Program-made: the position numbers and the translations under genes
The notes under the pieces: model-generated
The model's database searches: none
What the model saw: the letters and a program-made list of their open reading frames with translations, nothing else
What the model was told of the DNA's origin: nothing
From: Pseudactinotalea suaedae
Lineage (GTDB): Bacteria > Actinomycetota > Actinomycetes > Actinomycetales > Beutenbergiaceae
Direction: 5' to 3'
Assembly: GCF_009733815.1 (NCBI RefSeq)
Contig: NZ_WNXY01000007.1
Coordinates: 62,001 to 126,000, forward strand
Length of the DNA stretch: 64,000 nt
Shown here: in pieces, positions 47,554-56,703 of the stretch
How positions within the stretch are numbered: position 1 is the first letter of the stretch
Layout of the letters: each line of letters opens with the position of its first letter

Positions 47554-49221
47554 GTGGGACGGCTGGCTGACTGGTGGCAACGGCTGTCAGGGACAGGCCC
47601 CCGGCCGGCAGCGTTCCGGCCACCCCCTGAAGCGAGGTTCACGGAGATCGGCACCAACTACCCCGGTGCGGGCAGCAGCAGCACGGAGTCGACGAGCTGG
47701 TCCGCCCCGAACCCCTACGCGGCCTACATCCTCACCCCGGCGAGGCCCAGCGGCGCCGGAACGGGACCACGCCGGGACCCGAGCGGCCCACCCGCCTGGG
47801 GGACGCCGTCGAGCGCGATTCCTGCGGGACCGCCGAGGACCACGAGCACGCCCGCCGCCACCCCGGCGGCCAGTCCTCCGGTCAGCTCTCCTCCGAGGCC
47901 GCCGAGCGCCTCCGCGCCGGGCGGCGCGGCGCGCAGACGGATCCGCACCGGCCGGCGATCCCGCGCAGCCACGGGCTTCTCCTTCAGCGCCATCGCCGCC
48001 GTGGTCGTCGTGGGCGTCGCGGTCGCGATCGGTCTCGTCGCGGGCGCGAGCGACGACTCCGGCGGCGGGAGCCCGTTCGGCGGTGGCGGCGCACCCGAGC
48101 TGGAGGCCGAGTGGAGCCTCAGCTCCTACGACTTCGGCGACCACGGCAGCTTCGACAGCGCCGACGGGACGGTGCCGGGAACGATCCTGTCGACCTCGAA
48201 CGGCTGGGTCACCATGGTGGAGCCGGGGACGCTGGAGGCCACGCTGGTCTCGGTCGAGCCGGATACCGGCGAGGTGCACTGGAGCACCCCGATGCCCGAG
48301 GGCCGCTGCACCAGCACCGATCCCGACAGCATCCTCTGCCTCACGCGCGACGGCGGGAGCCAGTTCCAGCTGCTCACCCTGACCGCCGAGACCGGTGAGG
48401 TGGTCGGCGACCCCGTCCCGACCGACCTGACCCGCGTCCCCGTTCTCCTGGTCCCGATGGGCGGCGAGGGTTGGGTCACGCTCTCGATCACCGCCGAGCT
48501 GGCTGGGCTCGACCTGCAGGGCCGCACGCTGTGGACCGAGCAGATCGAGCTGGGCGACTACGAGGTCGAGTGGCTCGACGTCGACACGGCGGCATACGCG
48601 TCCTCGGTGATCCTGTCCCTCGGACCCTACGTCGGCACCGTGCAGGCCGGCGTCGAGGGCGCCGCCGTGCATGAGTGCCGGGGCGTCGCGGTGACCCCTG
48701 AGGCCTGGATGTGTCAGGGCGAGGACGAGGCGGTCGGCCGTGCGCCCGACGGCACCGAGCTGTGGCGCGAGGACTGGCAGGACTACTACCTCGTGGACCA
48801 GTACCAGCGGATCGCCCCGGTCATGATCGTGGACAACTGGGACGGCACCGTCTCGGCGGTGGACCCGCTCACGGGCGAGCACGCCGCTGCCGTGGACATG
48901 GGCAGCCCCGAGGGGTCCTTCAACTTCCTCGGCGACACCGAGCACCCGTTCGTCCTCACCGAGGACTCGATCAACCTGCTCGACACCGGGTTGACCACCG
49001 TGCTGTGGTCCGCGCCGATCCGGGACGAGTACCTCAACATCGCAGGGGGCGGGGTGATCGGCGAGGTGCTCGTGATCGACGGCGAGAGCTCCTGGGGCTT
49101 CGACCTCGCCACCGGCGACGAGCTCTGGAGACGAGGATTCCTGCCCTACGACGTCATGGTCATCGACGAGGCGCTCGTCGGCCTCCGGATCACCGAGCTG
49201 CTCCGCTACGCGCTGCCCTGA
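47554..49221 (+). CDS. membrane-anchored beta-propeller (PQQ-like) protein of unknown function
   Basis: A 555-residue protein. The first ~135 residues are a Pro/Ser/Ala-rich cytoplasmic region, ending in a basic patch. One transmembrane helix at about 142-168 (FSFSAIAAVVVVGVAVAIGL) follows, then a Gly-rich hinge. The ~370-residue extracytoplasmic part contains repeated blades like DTGEVHWSTP, GRTLWTEQI, DGTELWREDW, GDELWRRGF and LTTVLWSAP, typical of PQQ/WD-like propellers that bind ligands or partners. No catalytic residues are apparent. The last 16 bp overlap a small convergent gene. Confidence 0.85.
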   Translation: MGRLADWWQRLSGTGPRPAAFRPPPEARFTEIGTNYPGAGSSSTESTSWSAPNPYAAYILTPARPSGAGTGPRRDPSGPPAWGTPSSAIPAGPPRTTSTPAATPAASPPVSSPPRPPSASAPGGAARRRIRTGRRSRAATGFSFSAIAAVVVVGVAVAIGLVAGASDDSGGGSPFGGGGAPELEAEWSLSSYDFGDHGSFDSADGTVPGTILSTSNGWVTMVEPGTLEATLVSVEPDTGEVHWSTPMPEGRCTSTDPDSILCLTRDGGSQFQLLTLTAETGEVVGDPVPTDLTRVPVLLVPMGGEGWVTLSITAELAGLDLQGRTLWTEQIELGDYEVEWLDVDTAAYASSVILSLGPYVGTVQAGVEGAAVHECRGVAVTPEAWMCQGEDEAVGRAPDGTELWREDWQDYYLVDQYQRIAPVMIVDNWDGTVSAVDPLTGEHAAAVDMGSPEGSFNFLGDTEHPFVLTEDSINLLDTGLTTVLWSAPIRDEYLNIAGGGVIGEVLVIDGESSWGFDLATGDELWRRGFLPYDVMVIDEALVGLRITELLRYALP

Positions 49222-49448
49222 CCGGGACCCGCACCGGTCACCAGTCCGCGCACCGGGTCGACGTCGTGACCCGGCCCGGGCTGATCGAGCCCGTGCTCGA
49301 CCGGCAGCTCGGTGCTGCCACCCTCGAGCGCCACGGCGGCCGCGACGAAGCCGGCAGCGGCGATCGCCAGCGCGACGACCAGCGCGAGCGCGCGCACCAC
49401 GAACGGGGACGACCACCGGCCGCCCGTGCCGTCGTTGCGCACGCCCAT
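49206..49448 (-). CDS. small exported or membrane protein, hypothetical
   Basis: An 80-residue ORF with one hydrophobic helix at about residues 17-41 (VVRALALVVALAIAAAGFVA) after a basic start. A polar Gly/Pro/His tail follows. It resembles a signal-anchored peptide. The start is uncertain (ATG 49448 or GTG 49442), with neither a good ribosome site nor a clean leaderless -10. Its 3' end overlaps the convergent PQQ-like gene by 16 bp. Supported only by the helix and by filling the gap. Confidence 0.45.
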   Translation of the reverse strand: MGVRNDGTGGRWSSPFVVRALALVVALAIAAAGFVAAAVALEGGSTELPVEHGLDQPGPGHDVDPVRGLVTGAGPGQGSA

Positions 49449-49496
49449 ACCTCTGACATGTCCTGAGACCGCCAGAAATAACACGGCGGACCGGAA

Positions 49497-50999
49497 TCAG
49501 TCCTGCACACGCTCCATGACGAGCTCACGCACGCGCCCGGCGTCGGCCTGCCCACGGGTCGCCTTCATCACCGCGCCGATGATCGCGCCGATCGGTCCAA
49601 GGTTGCCGCCCTTGATCTTCGCCACGATGTCCGGCTGCGCCGCGAGCGTCGCGTCGATGACCTCCAGCAGCGGGCCGTCGTCGGAGACGATCTCCAGGCC
49701 GCGGGCGGTGAGCACCTCCTCGGGGCTCCCCTCCCCTGCCAGCACGCCCTCCAGCACCTGCCGCGCGAGCTTGTCGTTGATGCGACCGGAGTCGACGAGG
49801 GACTGCAGCTCACCGATCGCCGCCGGGGTGACCGGCAGCTCCTCGAGCGAGACGTCCTGGCTCTTCGCGGTGCGGGCGAGCTCGCCCATCCACCACTTGC
49901 GTGCGGCCGCCGGGCTGGCCCCCGCGGTCACGGTGGCCTCGATCAGCTCGACCGCCCCCGCGTTGACCACGTCGCGCATCTCGGCGTCGGCGTAGCCCCA
50001 CTCGCCCTGCAACCGGCGACGGCGCGCGGCCGGGAGCTCTGGAAGGGTCGCGCGGATCTCCTCGACCCACTCGCGCGAGGGCGCCACCGGGACGAGGTCC
50101 GGCTCGGGGAAGTACCGGTAGTCCTCGGCGTCGGACTTCACCCGGCCGGGCGAGGTCGAGCCGTCGTCCTCGTGGAAGTGGCGCGTCTCCTGCAGGACCG
50201 AGCCGCCACCGTCGAGGATCCCCGCCTGGCGGGCGATCTCGAAGCGCACGGTGCGCTCGATCGACCGGAATGAGTTCACGTTCTTGGTCTCCGTGCGGGT
50301 GCCCAGCGGCGAGTCCGGCGTGGGCCGCAGCGACACGTTGACGTCGGCCCGGACGTTGCCGCGCTCCATGCGCGCCTCGGAGACCTCGAGCGCCCGGAAG
50401 ATGTCGCGCAGGGTCTGCACGTAGGCGCGCGCCACCTCGGGTGCCCGGTCGCCGACGCCGGTGATCGGCTTGGTGACGATCTCGACCAGCGGGACGCCGG
50501 CGCGGTTGTAGTCGACCAGCGAGTGGGACGCACCATGGATCCGCCCGTCCGCGCCGCCGACGTGGGTGTTCTTGCCGGCGTCCTCCTCCATGTGGGCGCG
50601 CTCGATCTCGACGCGGAAAACCGTGCCGTCGGCGAGCTCGACGTCGAGGTAGCCCTCGTAGGCGATCGGCTCGTCGTACTGGGAGGTCTGGAAGTTCTTC
50701 GGGATGTCGGGGTAGAAGTAGTTCTTCCGCGCGAACCGGCAGCTCCGCGCGATCTCGCAGTTGAGCGCCAGACCGATCCGGATGGCGTACTCCACGGCCG
50801 TGCCGTTGACCACCGGCAGCGCGCCGGGCAGCCCCAGCGAGACGGGCGTGACCAGCTGGTTCGCGTGCTCCGGCTCCGTCCCGCCCGCAGGCGAGGGGGC
50901 GTCGTCGAACATCTTGGTCCTGGTGCCGAGCTCGACGTGGACCTCGATGCCCAGCACCGGGTCGTAACGCGTGATCGCGTCCTCGTAGGTGACGCTCAT
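49497..50999 (-). CDS. gatB: aspartyl/glutamyl-tRNA amidotransferase subunit B
   Basis: A 500-residue subunit that activates Glu or Asp on misacylated Gln-tRNA or Asn-tRNA. Visible are [10 protein letters not shown], the zinc-region and core segment SRCGMER-equivalent ([17 protein letters not shown]), [12 protein letters not shown], and the C-terminal YqeY-like tail. The ATG overlaps the gatA stop (ATGA), so gatC-gatA-gatB is one coupled operon. Confidence 0.97.
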   Translation of the reverse strand: MSVTYEDAITRYDPVLGIEVHVELGTRTKMFDDAPSPAGGTEPEHANQLVTPVSLGLPGALPVVNGTAVEYAIRIGLALNCEIARSCRFARKNYFYPDIPKNFQTSQYDEPIAYEGYLDVELADGTVFRVEIERAHMEEDAGKNTHVGGADGRIHGASHSLVDYNRAGVPLVEIVTKPITGVGDRAPEVARAYVQTLRDIFRALEVSEARMERGNVRADVNVSLRPTPDSPLGTRTETKNVNSFRSIERTVRFEIARQAGILDGGGSVLQETRHFHEDDGSTSPGRVKSDAEDYRYFPEPDLVPVAPSREWVEEIRATLPELPAARRRRLQGEWGYADAEMRDVVNAGAVELIEATVTAGASPAAARKWWMGELARTAKSQDVSLEELPVTPAAIGELQSLVDSGRINDKLARQVLEGVLAGEGSPEEVLTARGLEIVSDDGPLLEVIDATLAAQPDIVAKIKGGNLGPIGAIIGAVMKATRGQADAGRVRELVMERVQD

Positions 51000-52519
51000 G
51001 CCTTCACCTCCAGCTCCGGCGCCCTGCTCAGCAGCGGCGCGCCCCAGTCGTCGAGCAGCAGCGTCTCCAGCGCGGCGCCCACCGTGTACAGGCGGGCGTC
51101 CTGCCGCGCCGGGGCGAGGAGCTGGAACCCGACCGGCAGGCCGTCGTCGGAGAGCCCGCTCGGGAGCGACATCCCCGGCACGCCCGCGAGGTTCGCCGGG
51201 ATCGTGGCGACGTCGTTGAGGTACATCGCGAGCGGGTCGTCGAGCTTGGCGCCGAACGGGAACGCGGTGGTGGGCGCGGTCGGCGAGACCAGCACGTCGG
51301 CCTGCTCGAAGGCGGCGGCGAAGTCACGCTGGATCAGCGTGCGGACCTTCTGGGCGCTGCCGTAGTAGGCGTCGTAGTAGCCCGCGGACAGCGCGTAGGT
51401 GCCGAGGATGATGCGGCGCTTGACCTCGTCGCCGAACCCGGCGCCGCGGGTCGCGGCCATGACGCGCTCGGCGGTGGCGGGGCCGTCACCGGGTTCGACC
51501 CGCAGCCCGTACCGCATGCCGTCGAACTTCGCGAGGTTGCTCGAGGCCTCCGAGGGCAGGATCAGGTAGTAGGCCGCGAGCGCCGCCGAGAAGCTCGGGC
51601 AGGACACCTCGACGATGTCGGCACCGGCCGCCGTCAGGGCGGCGAGCGCGGCCTGGAAGGACGCGCGCACGCCGGGCTCGTAACCCTCGCCTCCCAGCTC
51701 GGTGACCACGCCGACGCGGATCCCGGACAGGTCACCGGTCGCGCCCTGGCGGGCCGCCTCGGCGTACGACGGCGCAGCCTCGGGCAGCGAGGTCGAGTCC
51801 CGGGGGTCGTGGCCGCCGATGACGTCGTGGAGCAGCGCCGCGTCGAGGACGGTGCGGCTGCACGGGCCGGCCTGGTCGAGGCTGGACGCGAGGGCGATCA
51901 GCCCGTAGCGGGAGACGCTGCCGTAGGTGGGTTTGACGCCGACCGTGCCGGTCACGGCGGCGGGCTGCCGGATCGAGCCGCCGGTGTCGGTCCCGATCGC
52001 CAGCGGCGCCTCGAACGCGGCCACCGCTGCTGCGGAGCCACCGCCCGAGCCGCCGGGGATGCGGCCGAGGTCCCACGGGTTGCGCGTGGGCCCGTACGCG
52101 GAGTGCTCAGTGCTCGAGCCCATGGCGAACTCGTCCATGTTGGTCTTGCCGAGGATCGGCAGGCCGGCCTCGCGCAGCCGGGTGACCAACGTCGCGTCGT
52201 ACGGCGGCACCCAGTTCTCGAGCATCTTCGAGCCGGCCGTGGTGACCTGGCCCTTCGTGACGACGACGTCCTTGACGGCGATCGGCACGCCCGCGAGCGG
52301 GTGGAGCGTCTCCCCCGCCGACCGGGCGTCGTCCACGGCGCCCGCGCTGGCGAGCGCCTCCTCGCTGTTGACGTGCAGGAACGCATGCACGTCGTCGTCG
52401 ACCGCGCTGATCCGGTCGAGGTGCGCCCGGGTGGCCTCGACGCTGCTGACCTCGCCCGCGGTGAGCGCGGCGGCGAGATCGGCGGCGGAGAGCCGGAGCA
52501 GGTCTGCGTGATCGCCCAT
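50996..52519 (-). CDS. gatA: aspartyl/glutamyl-tRNA amidotransferase subunit A
   Basis: A 507-residue amidase that releases ammonia from glutamine for transamidation. The amidase signature is complete: catalytic Lys in [25 protein letters not shown], then the Ser-Ser-Lys triad serines in [13 protein letters not shown] and [11 protein letters not shown]. Its ATG shares one base with the gatC stop (TGATG), and its stop overlaps gatB. Confidence 0.97.
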   Translation of the reverse strand: MGDHADLLRLSAADLAAALTAGEVSSVEATRAHLDRISAVDDDVHAFLHVNSEEALASAGAVDDARSAGETLHPLAGVPIAVKDVVVTKGQVTTAGSKMLENWVPPYDATLVTRLREAGLPILGKTNMDEFAMGSSTEHSAYGPTRNPWDLGRIPGGSGGGSAAAVAAFEAPLAIGTDTGGSIRQPAAVTGTVGVKPTYGSVSRYGLIALASSLDQAGPCSRTVLDAALLHDVIGGHDPRDSTSLPEAAPSYAEAARQGATGDLSGIRVGVVTELGGEGYEPGVRASFQAALAALTAAGADIVEVSCPSFSAALAAYYLILPSEASSNLAKFDGMRYGLRVEPGDGPATAERVMAATRGAGFGDEVKRRIILGTYALSAGYYDAYYGSAQKVRTLIQRDFAAAFEQADVLVSPTAPTTAFPFGAKLDDPLAMYLNDVATIPANLAGVPGMSLPSGLSDDGLPVGFQLLAPARQDARLYTVGAALETLLLDDWGAPLLSRAPELEVKA

Positions 52520-52818
52520 CAGGCCTCTTCCCCCAGGATCTGCGGCACCGCGAACTTGTCGTCGAGCGCCTCGGGCGCCTGCGACATGATCGCCTCGCGG
52601 TCCAGCGTGGCGCCCGGCACGTCCTCGCGGAAGACGTTGCTGAGCGGGATGGGGTGGCTCGTGGCGGGCACGTCGGGGCCGGCGACCTCGCTGACGGTCG
52701 CGACGGCCTGGACGATCACGTCCAGCTCGCCGGCCAGTCGCGTCACCTCGGCCTCGGAGAGGTCGATCCGGGCCAGTGCGGCCAGCCGGAGCACCTCGGC
52801 AGAGTCGATCGTGGACAT
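52519..52818 (-). CDS. gatC: aspartyl/glutamyl-tRNA amidotransferase subunit C
   Basis: A 99-residue belt subunit stabilising GatA-GatB. It has the family N-terminus ([20 protein letters not shown]) and the C-terminal LREDVP-equivalent NVFREDVPG. First gene of the operon. The ATG lies 7 nt after TAGACT, so the operon mRNA begins at the start codon. Confidence 0.95.
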   Translation of the reverse strand: MSTIDSAEVLRLAALARIDLSEAEVTRLAGELDVIVQAVATVSEVAGPDVPATSHPIPLSNVFREDVPGATLDREAIMSQAPEALDDKFAVPQILGEEA

Positions 52819-52825
52819 GGTGGCG

Positions 52826-52831
52826 AGTCTA
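52826..52831 (-). promoter_or_regulatory. -10 element TAGACT, leaderless promoter of gatCAB
   Basis: On the minus strand TAGACT is followed by 7 nt and ATG 52818. The string is nearly identical to the ilvD promoter. Confidence 0.65.
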
Positions 52832-52980
52832 TGAGGGTTCGCCGACCCGCTCGTCCCCCGTCCCCGGGGCCTGACCCCGTGGGGACGCGCCGCCCCGGTG
52901 ACCGAGATCGGTCCCCGACGGCGAGATCGCACCGCGCGATGTGTGTTCGCCGTGGATGTCCGAGGTCGAGGACGGCCTGG

Positions 52981-53352
52981 TCAGCCGCCGCTGCCGGAAG
53001 CGGTGGTCTCGTAGATCCCGATGTGGTTGCCGTCGGGGTCGCGGAAGCTTGCCGACCAGCTGGTCTCGCTGATCGGGGTCTTCGGGTCGACGATCTCGCC
53101 GCCGTTGTCGGCGACCCTGGCGAGCGCCTCGTCGATCGAGTCGACCTCCACGTAGGACCGCGGCTGGGTCAGGGCCTCGTCGCGCTGGATGAGGGCGCCG
53201 CCGCTGATCTGGTTGGGCGCCCGCCACATGGGGTAGCCCTCGAAGCCGGGGAGCTCCTCGATCGACCAGCCGAACAGCGCACCGTAGAACGCGGTCGCGC
53301 GGGCGGTGTCGGTGACGGGGATCTCGACGTGGGTGATGTCACCGTGAGGCAT
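52981..53352 (-). CDS. VOC (glyoxalase-fold) family protein
   Basis: A 123-residue protein with paired beta-alpha-beta modules. HVEIPVTDTARATAFYGALFGW opens the fold, and SFRDPDGNHIGIYE with its metal-ligand Glu closes it. The PMWRAPN segment is typical of the small VOC proteins often annotated as lyase/dioxygenase superfamily. Substrate unknown. The ATG has a CGGAG site with a normal leader. Monocistronic, upstream of gatC on the same strand. Confidence 0.88.
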   Translation of the reverse strand: MPHGDITHVEIPVTDTARATAFYGALFGWSIEELPGFEGYPMWRAPNQISGGALIQRDEALTQPRSYVEVDSIDEALARVADNGGEIVDPKTPISETSWSASFRDPDGNHIGIYETTASGSGG

Positions 53353-53429
53353 CGTTGCTCCGTTCGTCGGATGTGATCATCGTCGCACCGGGCACCGATG
53401 GCGCGCAGGGCTTCGCACCGAGCGCGACC

Positions 53430-53435
53430 TACCAT
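53430..53435 (+). promoter_or_regulatory. -10 element TACCAT, leaderless promoter of the DUF2530 gene
   Basis: TACCAT is followed by 7 nt and ATG 53443. This is the same hexamer and spacing as at 1366-1379. Confidence 0.6.
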
Positions 53436-53442
53436 GCTGGTC

Positions 53443-53829
53443 ATGACTGCCAGCCCCGACCACGAGCCCGAGGAGCAGCCGACCGCTGCGCCGGCAGCTC
53501 AGGAGGACCCCGCGCGGTCAGCCGAGGACTCCGGCGTCACCTCGCCCGGCCAGCGGCCGCTCTCGCGGGCCGCGGAGCGGTTCCGGGTCCCGCTCGGCGT
53601 GCTCGTCGCGCTGCTCGGCGCAGCCCTCGCCGTCGTGTTCGCGATCCGCCCGCTCGGTATCGACACCGGCCCGCGCGGGCTGGTCACCCAGGGCGCCGGC
53701 GTGGCGCTGTGGCTCTGCGTCGTCGCGGTCGGTGTGACGTGGGCGCTCGACACCTCGCGCCGGATGACCAACCTCTTCGCACTGGGCGGCGTGGCCTGCT
53801 ACGTCCTCTTCTGGCTCTCCGGCCGCTGA
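53443..53829 (+). CDS. DUF2530 membrane protein
   Basis: A 128-residue protein with a ~55-residue acidic/Pro-rich N-terminus. Three hydrophobic helices follow (PLGVLVALLGAALAVVFAI, GAGVALWLCVVAVGVTWAL and a last one ending WLSGR). This fits DUF2530, an actinobacterial membrane family without known function. The -10 position favours ATG 53443 over longer starts. Its 3' end overlaps the convergent pxpC gene by 31 bp. Confidence 0.8.
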   Translation: MTASPDHEPEEQPTAAPAAQEDPARSAEDSGVTSPGQRPLSRAAERFRVPLGVLVALLGAALAVVFAIRPLGIDTGPRGLVTQGAGVALWLCVVAVGVTWALDTSRRMTNLFALGGVACYVLFWLSGR

Positions 53830-54665
53830 GCACGCCTGAACCGCACGGTCGTCCCGGGCCGCAGCTGCGCGACCGCGTCGCAGGCCGAGGGGGTCAGCAC
53901 GGCCACCACCGGGTAACCACCGGTCACCGGGTGGTCGGGGCCGAGGATCACCGGCGCCCCGCCCGGCGGTACCTGCACCGAGCCGGTCACCACACCCTCC
54001 GAGGGCAGCTCACGCGTGATCGCACGCCGCAACGGCTCGCCCTCCAGCCGCAGCCCGACGCGATCGGCGAGCGTCGAGACGCGCCAGGGCCGCCGGTACA
54101 GCTCGTCGGCCTCGGCGAGCCAGTCGGCGCGAGGGCCGATCGCGGCGTCGAGCATCACGAGCGGCGTCGGGTGCACCTCCTGCGGATGCGCGTCGCTGGT
54201 GGGCACGTCGCCCTCCTCGGGCAGCGTCGCCAGCCGGTCACCGACCGCCAGCGGCGCCGGCCCCAGCCCCGACAGCACGTCCGTGGACCTGGAGCCGAGC
54301 ACGGGCGGCACGTCGAGACCGCCGCGGACCACGAGATAGGTCCGCAGGCCCCACCGCGGGGTTCCGAGCGCGATCACGGTCCCGGACGAGACGGCGAGCA
54401 CGCGCGCGGCGGTGGGGACGCCGTCGAGCATCAGCGGTGCGGCGGCGCCGGTGACGGCGACCAGCAGGTCGCGATGCACGCGCACCGAGAACGCGCCGAT
54501 CACCTCGAGCGCGGCCGCGTCGGGCGGGTTGCCCACGGCGCGGTTCCCCGCCACGAGCGCACCGCGGTCAGCGGCACCCGAGGGCGAGACCCCCAGGTGT
54601 GAGTGGCCCGGTCGGCCGGTGTCCTGCACCAAGGCGGACCCGGCGACCTCCAGCACCTCGATCAT
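53799..54665 (-). CDS. pxpC: 5-oxoprolinase subunit C (biotin-dependent carboxyltransferase-like)
   Basis: A 288-residue subunit of the PxpABC complex that opens 5-oxoproline (pyroglutamate), a common cellular damage product, to glutamate with ATP. The family pattern includes VQDTGRPGHSHLGVSPSGAADR (read in parts), ALEVIG, a mid-protein YLVVRGGLDVPPVLGSRSTD and the late PVILGPDHPVTGGYPVVAVL. Its ATG overlaps the pxpB stop. The C-terminal codons overlap the opposing DUF2530 gene. Confidence 0.93.
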   Translation of the reverse strand: MIEVLEVAGSALVQDTGRPGHSHLGVSPSGAADRGALVAGNRAVGNPPDAAALEVIGAFSVRVHRDLLVAVTGAAAPLMLDGVPTAARVLAVSSGTVIALGTPRWGLRTYLVVRGGLDVPPVLGSRSTDVLSGLGPAPLAVGDRLATLPEEGDVPTSDAHPQEVHPTPLVMLDAAIGPRADWLAEADELYRRPWRVSTLADRVGLRLEGEPLRRAITRELPSEGVVTGSVQVPPGGAPVILGPDHPVTGGYPVVAVLTPSACDAVAQLRPGTTVRFRRAQRPESQKRT

Positions 54666-55270
54666 CGGGGCTCGAACCTCACGACGGTGCCCGCGACGAG
54701 CGGTGTCAGCGGCTCCGCGTCGGGGTCGAACAGCACGGCGTCGGTATGACCGAGCAGCCGCCACCCGCCCGGCGAGGAACGCGGGTAGACCGCGGCGTAG
54801 GGACCCGCGATCGCGACCGACCCCGCCGGCAGGCTCGGGCGGGGACTTCCCAGTCGGGGCACGTGCAGCACCGGGTCGAGACCGGCGAGGTAGGCGAACC
54901 CCGGCGCGAAGCCGACGAACTCGACGACGTAGCGCGCCCCGCAGTGGCGTCGCACCACCTCGTGGACCGAGAGACCCGTCAGGCGAGCGACGTCGGCGAG
55001 GTCGGCACCGTCGTAGTCGACCTCGATGACCACCTCGGCCGCCGGGGCCGTCGCCGCCGCGCCCGCCGGCGCCGAGTCGACGACCTCCAGGACCGCAGGC
55101 AGCAGCCCTGGATCCCGGGCCACGACGAGCACGGTGCGCGCACCCGGGACGATCTCCTCGGCGATCCCCGAAGCGTGCTCGCGCAGGTGACCGGCCAGAG
55201 CGTGCGCCGCGGCAGCGTCGTCGACCTCGATCAGCGCGGCGCGCTCGCCGGAGGGCAGCACGCGGGTCAT
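54662..55270 (-). CDS. pxpB: 5-oxoprolinase subunit B (allophanate hydrolase subunit 1-like)
   Basis: A 202-residue partner of PxpC with the typical VIEVDYDGADLADVARLTGL (in parts), GFAPGFAYLAGLDP, PRLGSPRPSLPAGSVAIAG and GGWRLLGHT motifs. It overlaps both neighbours by 4 bp. Close relatives act in allophanate and urea hydrolysis, but the pxpA gene alongside favours 5-oxoprolinase. Confidence 0.93.
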   Translation of the reverse strand: MTRVLPSGERAALIEVDDAAAAHALAGHLREHASGIAEEIVPGARTVLVVARDPGLLPAVLEVVDSAPAGAAATAPAAEVVIEVDYDGADLADVARLTGLSVHEVVRRHCGARYVVEFVGFAPGFAYLAGLDPVLHVPRLGSPRPSLPAGSVAIAGPYAAVYPRSSPGGWRLLGHTDAVLFDPDAEPLTPLVAGTVVRFEPR

Positions 55271-56001
55271 GTCACTGCGGCGATCTGCACGCCGGCGGCC
55301 ACCAGTCCCGCACGGACAGCACGGGCGATCGCGACAGCGCCGGGGGTGTCGGAGTGCACGCAGATGCTGCGGGCCGTGACGGCGACCATGGTGCCGTCGA
55401 CGGCCGCTACCGCCCCGTCCCGGACCAGTCCCACCATCCGCGACGCCACCAGCTCCGGGTACCGCAGCACCGCACCCGGCTGGTCGCGCGGCACGAGGCC
55501 ACCATCGGGCAGGTAGCCGCGGTCGGCGAACGCCTCGGGGATCGTGACGAGCCCGGCCGCCGCCGCCCGTCGGAGCACCACGCTGCCCGGCAGGCCGACG
55601 ACGGCGAGCCCCGCCGGTCGGGCGACGCTCACCACGAGGTCGGCGACCTCCGGGTCGCCAGCGACGCGGTGGTACAGCGCCCCGTGAGGCTTGACGAAGG
55701 TGACGCGACCGCCCTCGGCGAGCGCCGCCGTCGTGAGCTGATCTAGCTGATCGCGCAGGGAGGCCATGAGCACCTCCGTAGGAAGGTCCATCGCCACGCG
55801 CCCGAAGCCGACGACGTCGGGGTACGACAGGTGCGCACCGATGCGCGCTCCGCGTGCCACGGCTGCGCGGCAGACCGCACGCATCGAGGCGGCGTCCCCG
55901 GCGTGGCCCCCGCAGGCGACGTTGGCGCTGGTGACGACGTCGAGCATCGCGGCGTCGTCACCCATGCCCTCGCCGAGGTCGGCGTTGAGGTCGATCTGCA
56001 C
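55267..56001 (-). CDS. pxpA: 5-oxoprolinase subunit A (LamB/YcsF family)
   Basis: A 244-residue TIM-barrel-like subunit. The start IDLNADLGEGMGDDAAML, then SANVACGGHAGD, RIGAHLSYPD, VKPHGALYH and the late SICVHSDTPGAVAIA are hallmarks. The GTG start is set by a CAGAAT -10 6 nt upstream. First gene of pxpABC, all joined by ATGA overlaps. Confidence 0.95.
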   Translation of the reverse strand: MQIDLNADLGEGMGDDAAMLDVVTSANVACGGHAGDAASMRAVCRAAVARGARIGAHLSYPDVVGFGRVAMDLPTEVLMASLRDQLDQLTTAALAEGGRVTFVKPHGALYHRVAGDPEVADLVVSVARPAGLAVVGLPGSVVLRRAAAAGLVTIPEAFADRGYLPDGGLVPRDQPGAVLRYPELVASRMVGLVRDGAVAAVDGTMVAVTARSICVHSDTPGAVAIARAVRAGLVAAGVQIAAVT

Positions 56002-56007
56002 CCGGCC

Positions 56008-56013
56008 ATTCTG
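56008..56013 (-). promoter_or_regulatory. -10 element CAGAAT, leaderless promoter of pxpABC
   Basis: On the minus strand CAGAAT is followed by 6 nt and GTG 56001. The same hexamer and spacing occur at ligA. Confidence 0.6.
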
Positions 56014-56079
56014 GCCCGCGCGACCGAGGCCGGCACGACATCTCGTCGCACCGGCCTCGGCATCCCGGTCCCCCGGGAG

Positions 56080-56691
56080 TCAGAGCGTCTCCGCGCTGAC
56101 GATGAACGGCGAGGCGGCCTCGAGGACGTCCGCGCGAGCCAGTGCGGTCTCGAGCGCTCCCTGGTAGACGCCGGCTTCGGCCGGCTTGTTCTGCAGCACG
56201 CCGATGATGGCGGCGTGGCGCGCCTCGACCCCGAAGATGCTGGCCGCCGCGGTGAGCAGCTCCTTCTCGGCGAACAGCGCCGGCGCCGCACCCAGGTAGG
56301 CCTGCACACCGAGGTTCTCGAAGGTGTAGGCGGTCTCGAGGTAGCTCTCCTGGCTGGCGAAGGACTCACCGAAGTCGACCATCGGTGCGGGCACAGCGTC
56401 GCCGCCCAGTGCGGCGATGGTGTCCTGCAGGGTCATCACGTGCGTCTCTTCGTCGGTCTGGATCGTGGCGAGGTACTCCGCGGCCTTGCCGCTGAGCAGG
56501 TTCGCCTCGTTGCCCTGTCGGTAGAACTCCGCCTCGAGGTACTCCAGCGTCAACGCGTAGTTGAGCACGTCGAGCGGACCCTCGAAGTCGCCGTCGTCCG
56601 CGAACGCGAACTTCGACCCGAGCATGGTCAGTGCGATGGCACCTGGGATCGCCAGGCCGGCGTCGCGGATGAGGTTCTTGCGTGTGTACAC
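56080..56691 (-). CDS. exported ferritin-like protein (copy 2)
   Basis: A 203-residue Ferritin_2/DUF4439-like protein. The N-terminus is a signal or anchor (AGLAIPGAIALTMLGSKFAFA), then a four-helix bundle. Likely iron ligands are the Glu residues in EYLEAEFYRQG, E-H in TDEETHVMTLQD and E-H in EARHAAIIG, an arrangement able to hold a di-iron site. It starts at GTG 56691 with AAGGAGAG, 12 nt after a clearly homologous gene. Possible roles are iron or peroxide handling outside the membrane. No mineral-storage cage is implied. Confidence 0.85.
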   Translation of the reverse strand: MYTRKNLIRDAGLAIPGAIALTMLGSKFAFADDGDFEGPLDVLNYALTLEYLEAEFYRQGNEANLLSGKAAEYLATIQTDEETHVMTLQDTIAALGGDAVPAPMVDFGESFASQESYLETAYTFENLGVQAYLGAAPALFAEKELLTAAASIFGVEARHAAIIGVLQNKPAEAGVYQGALETALARADVLEAASPFIVSAETL

Positions 56692-56703
56692 GGTGCTCTC
56701 TCC

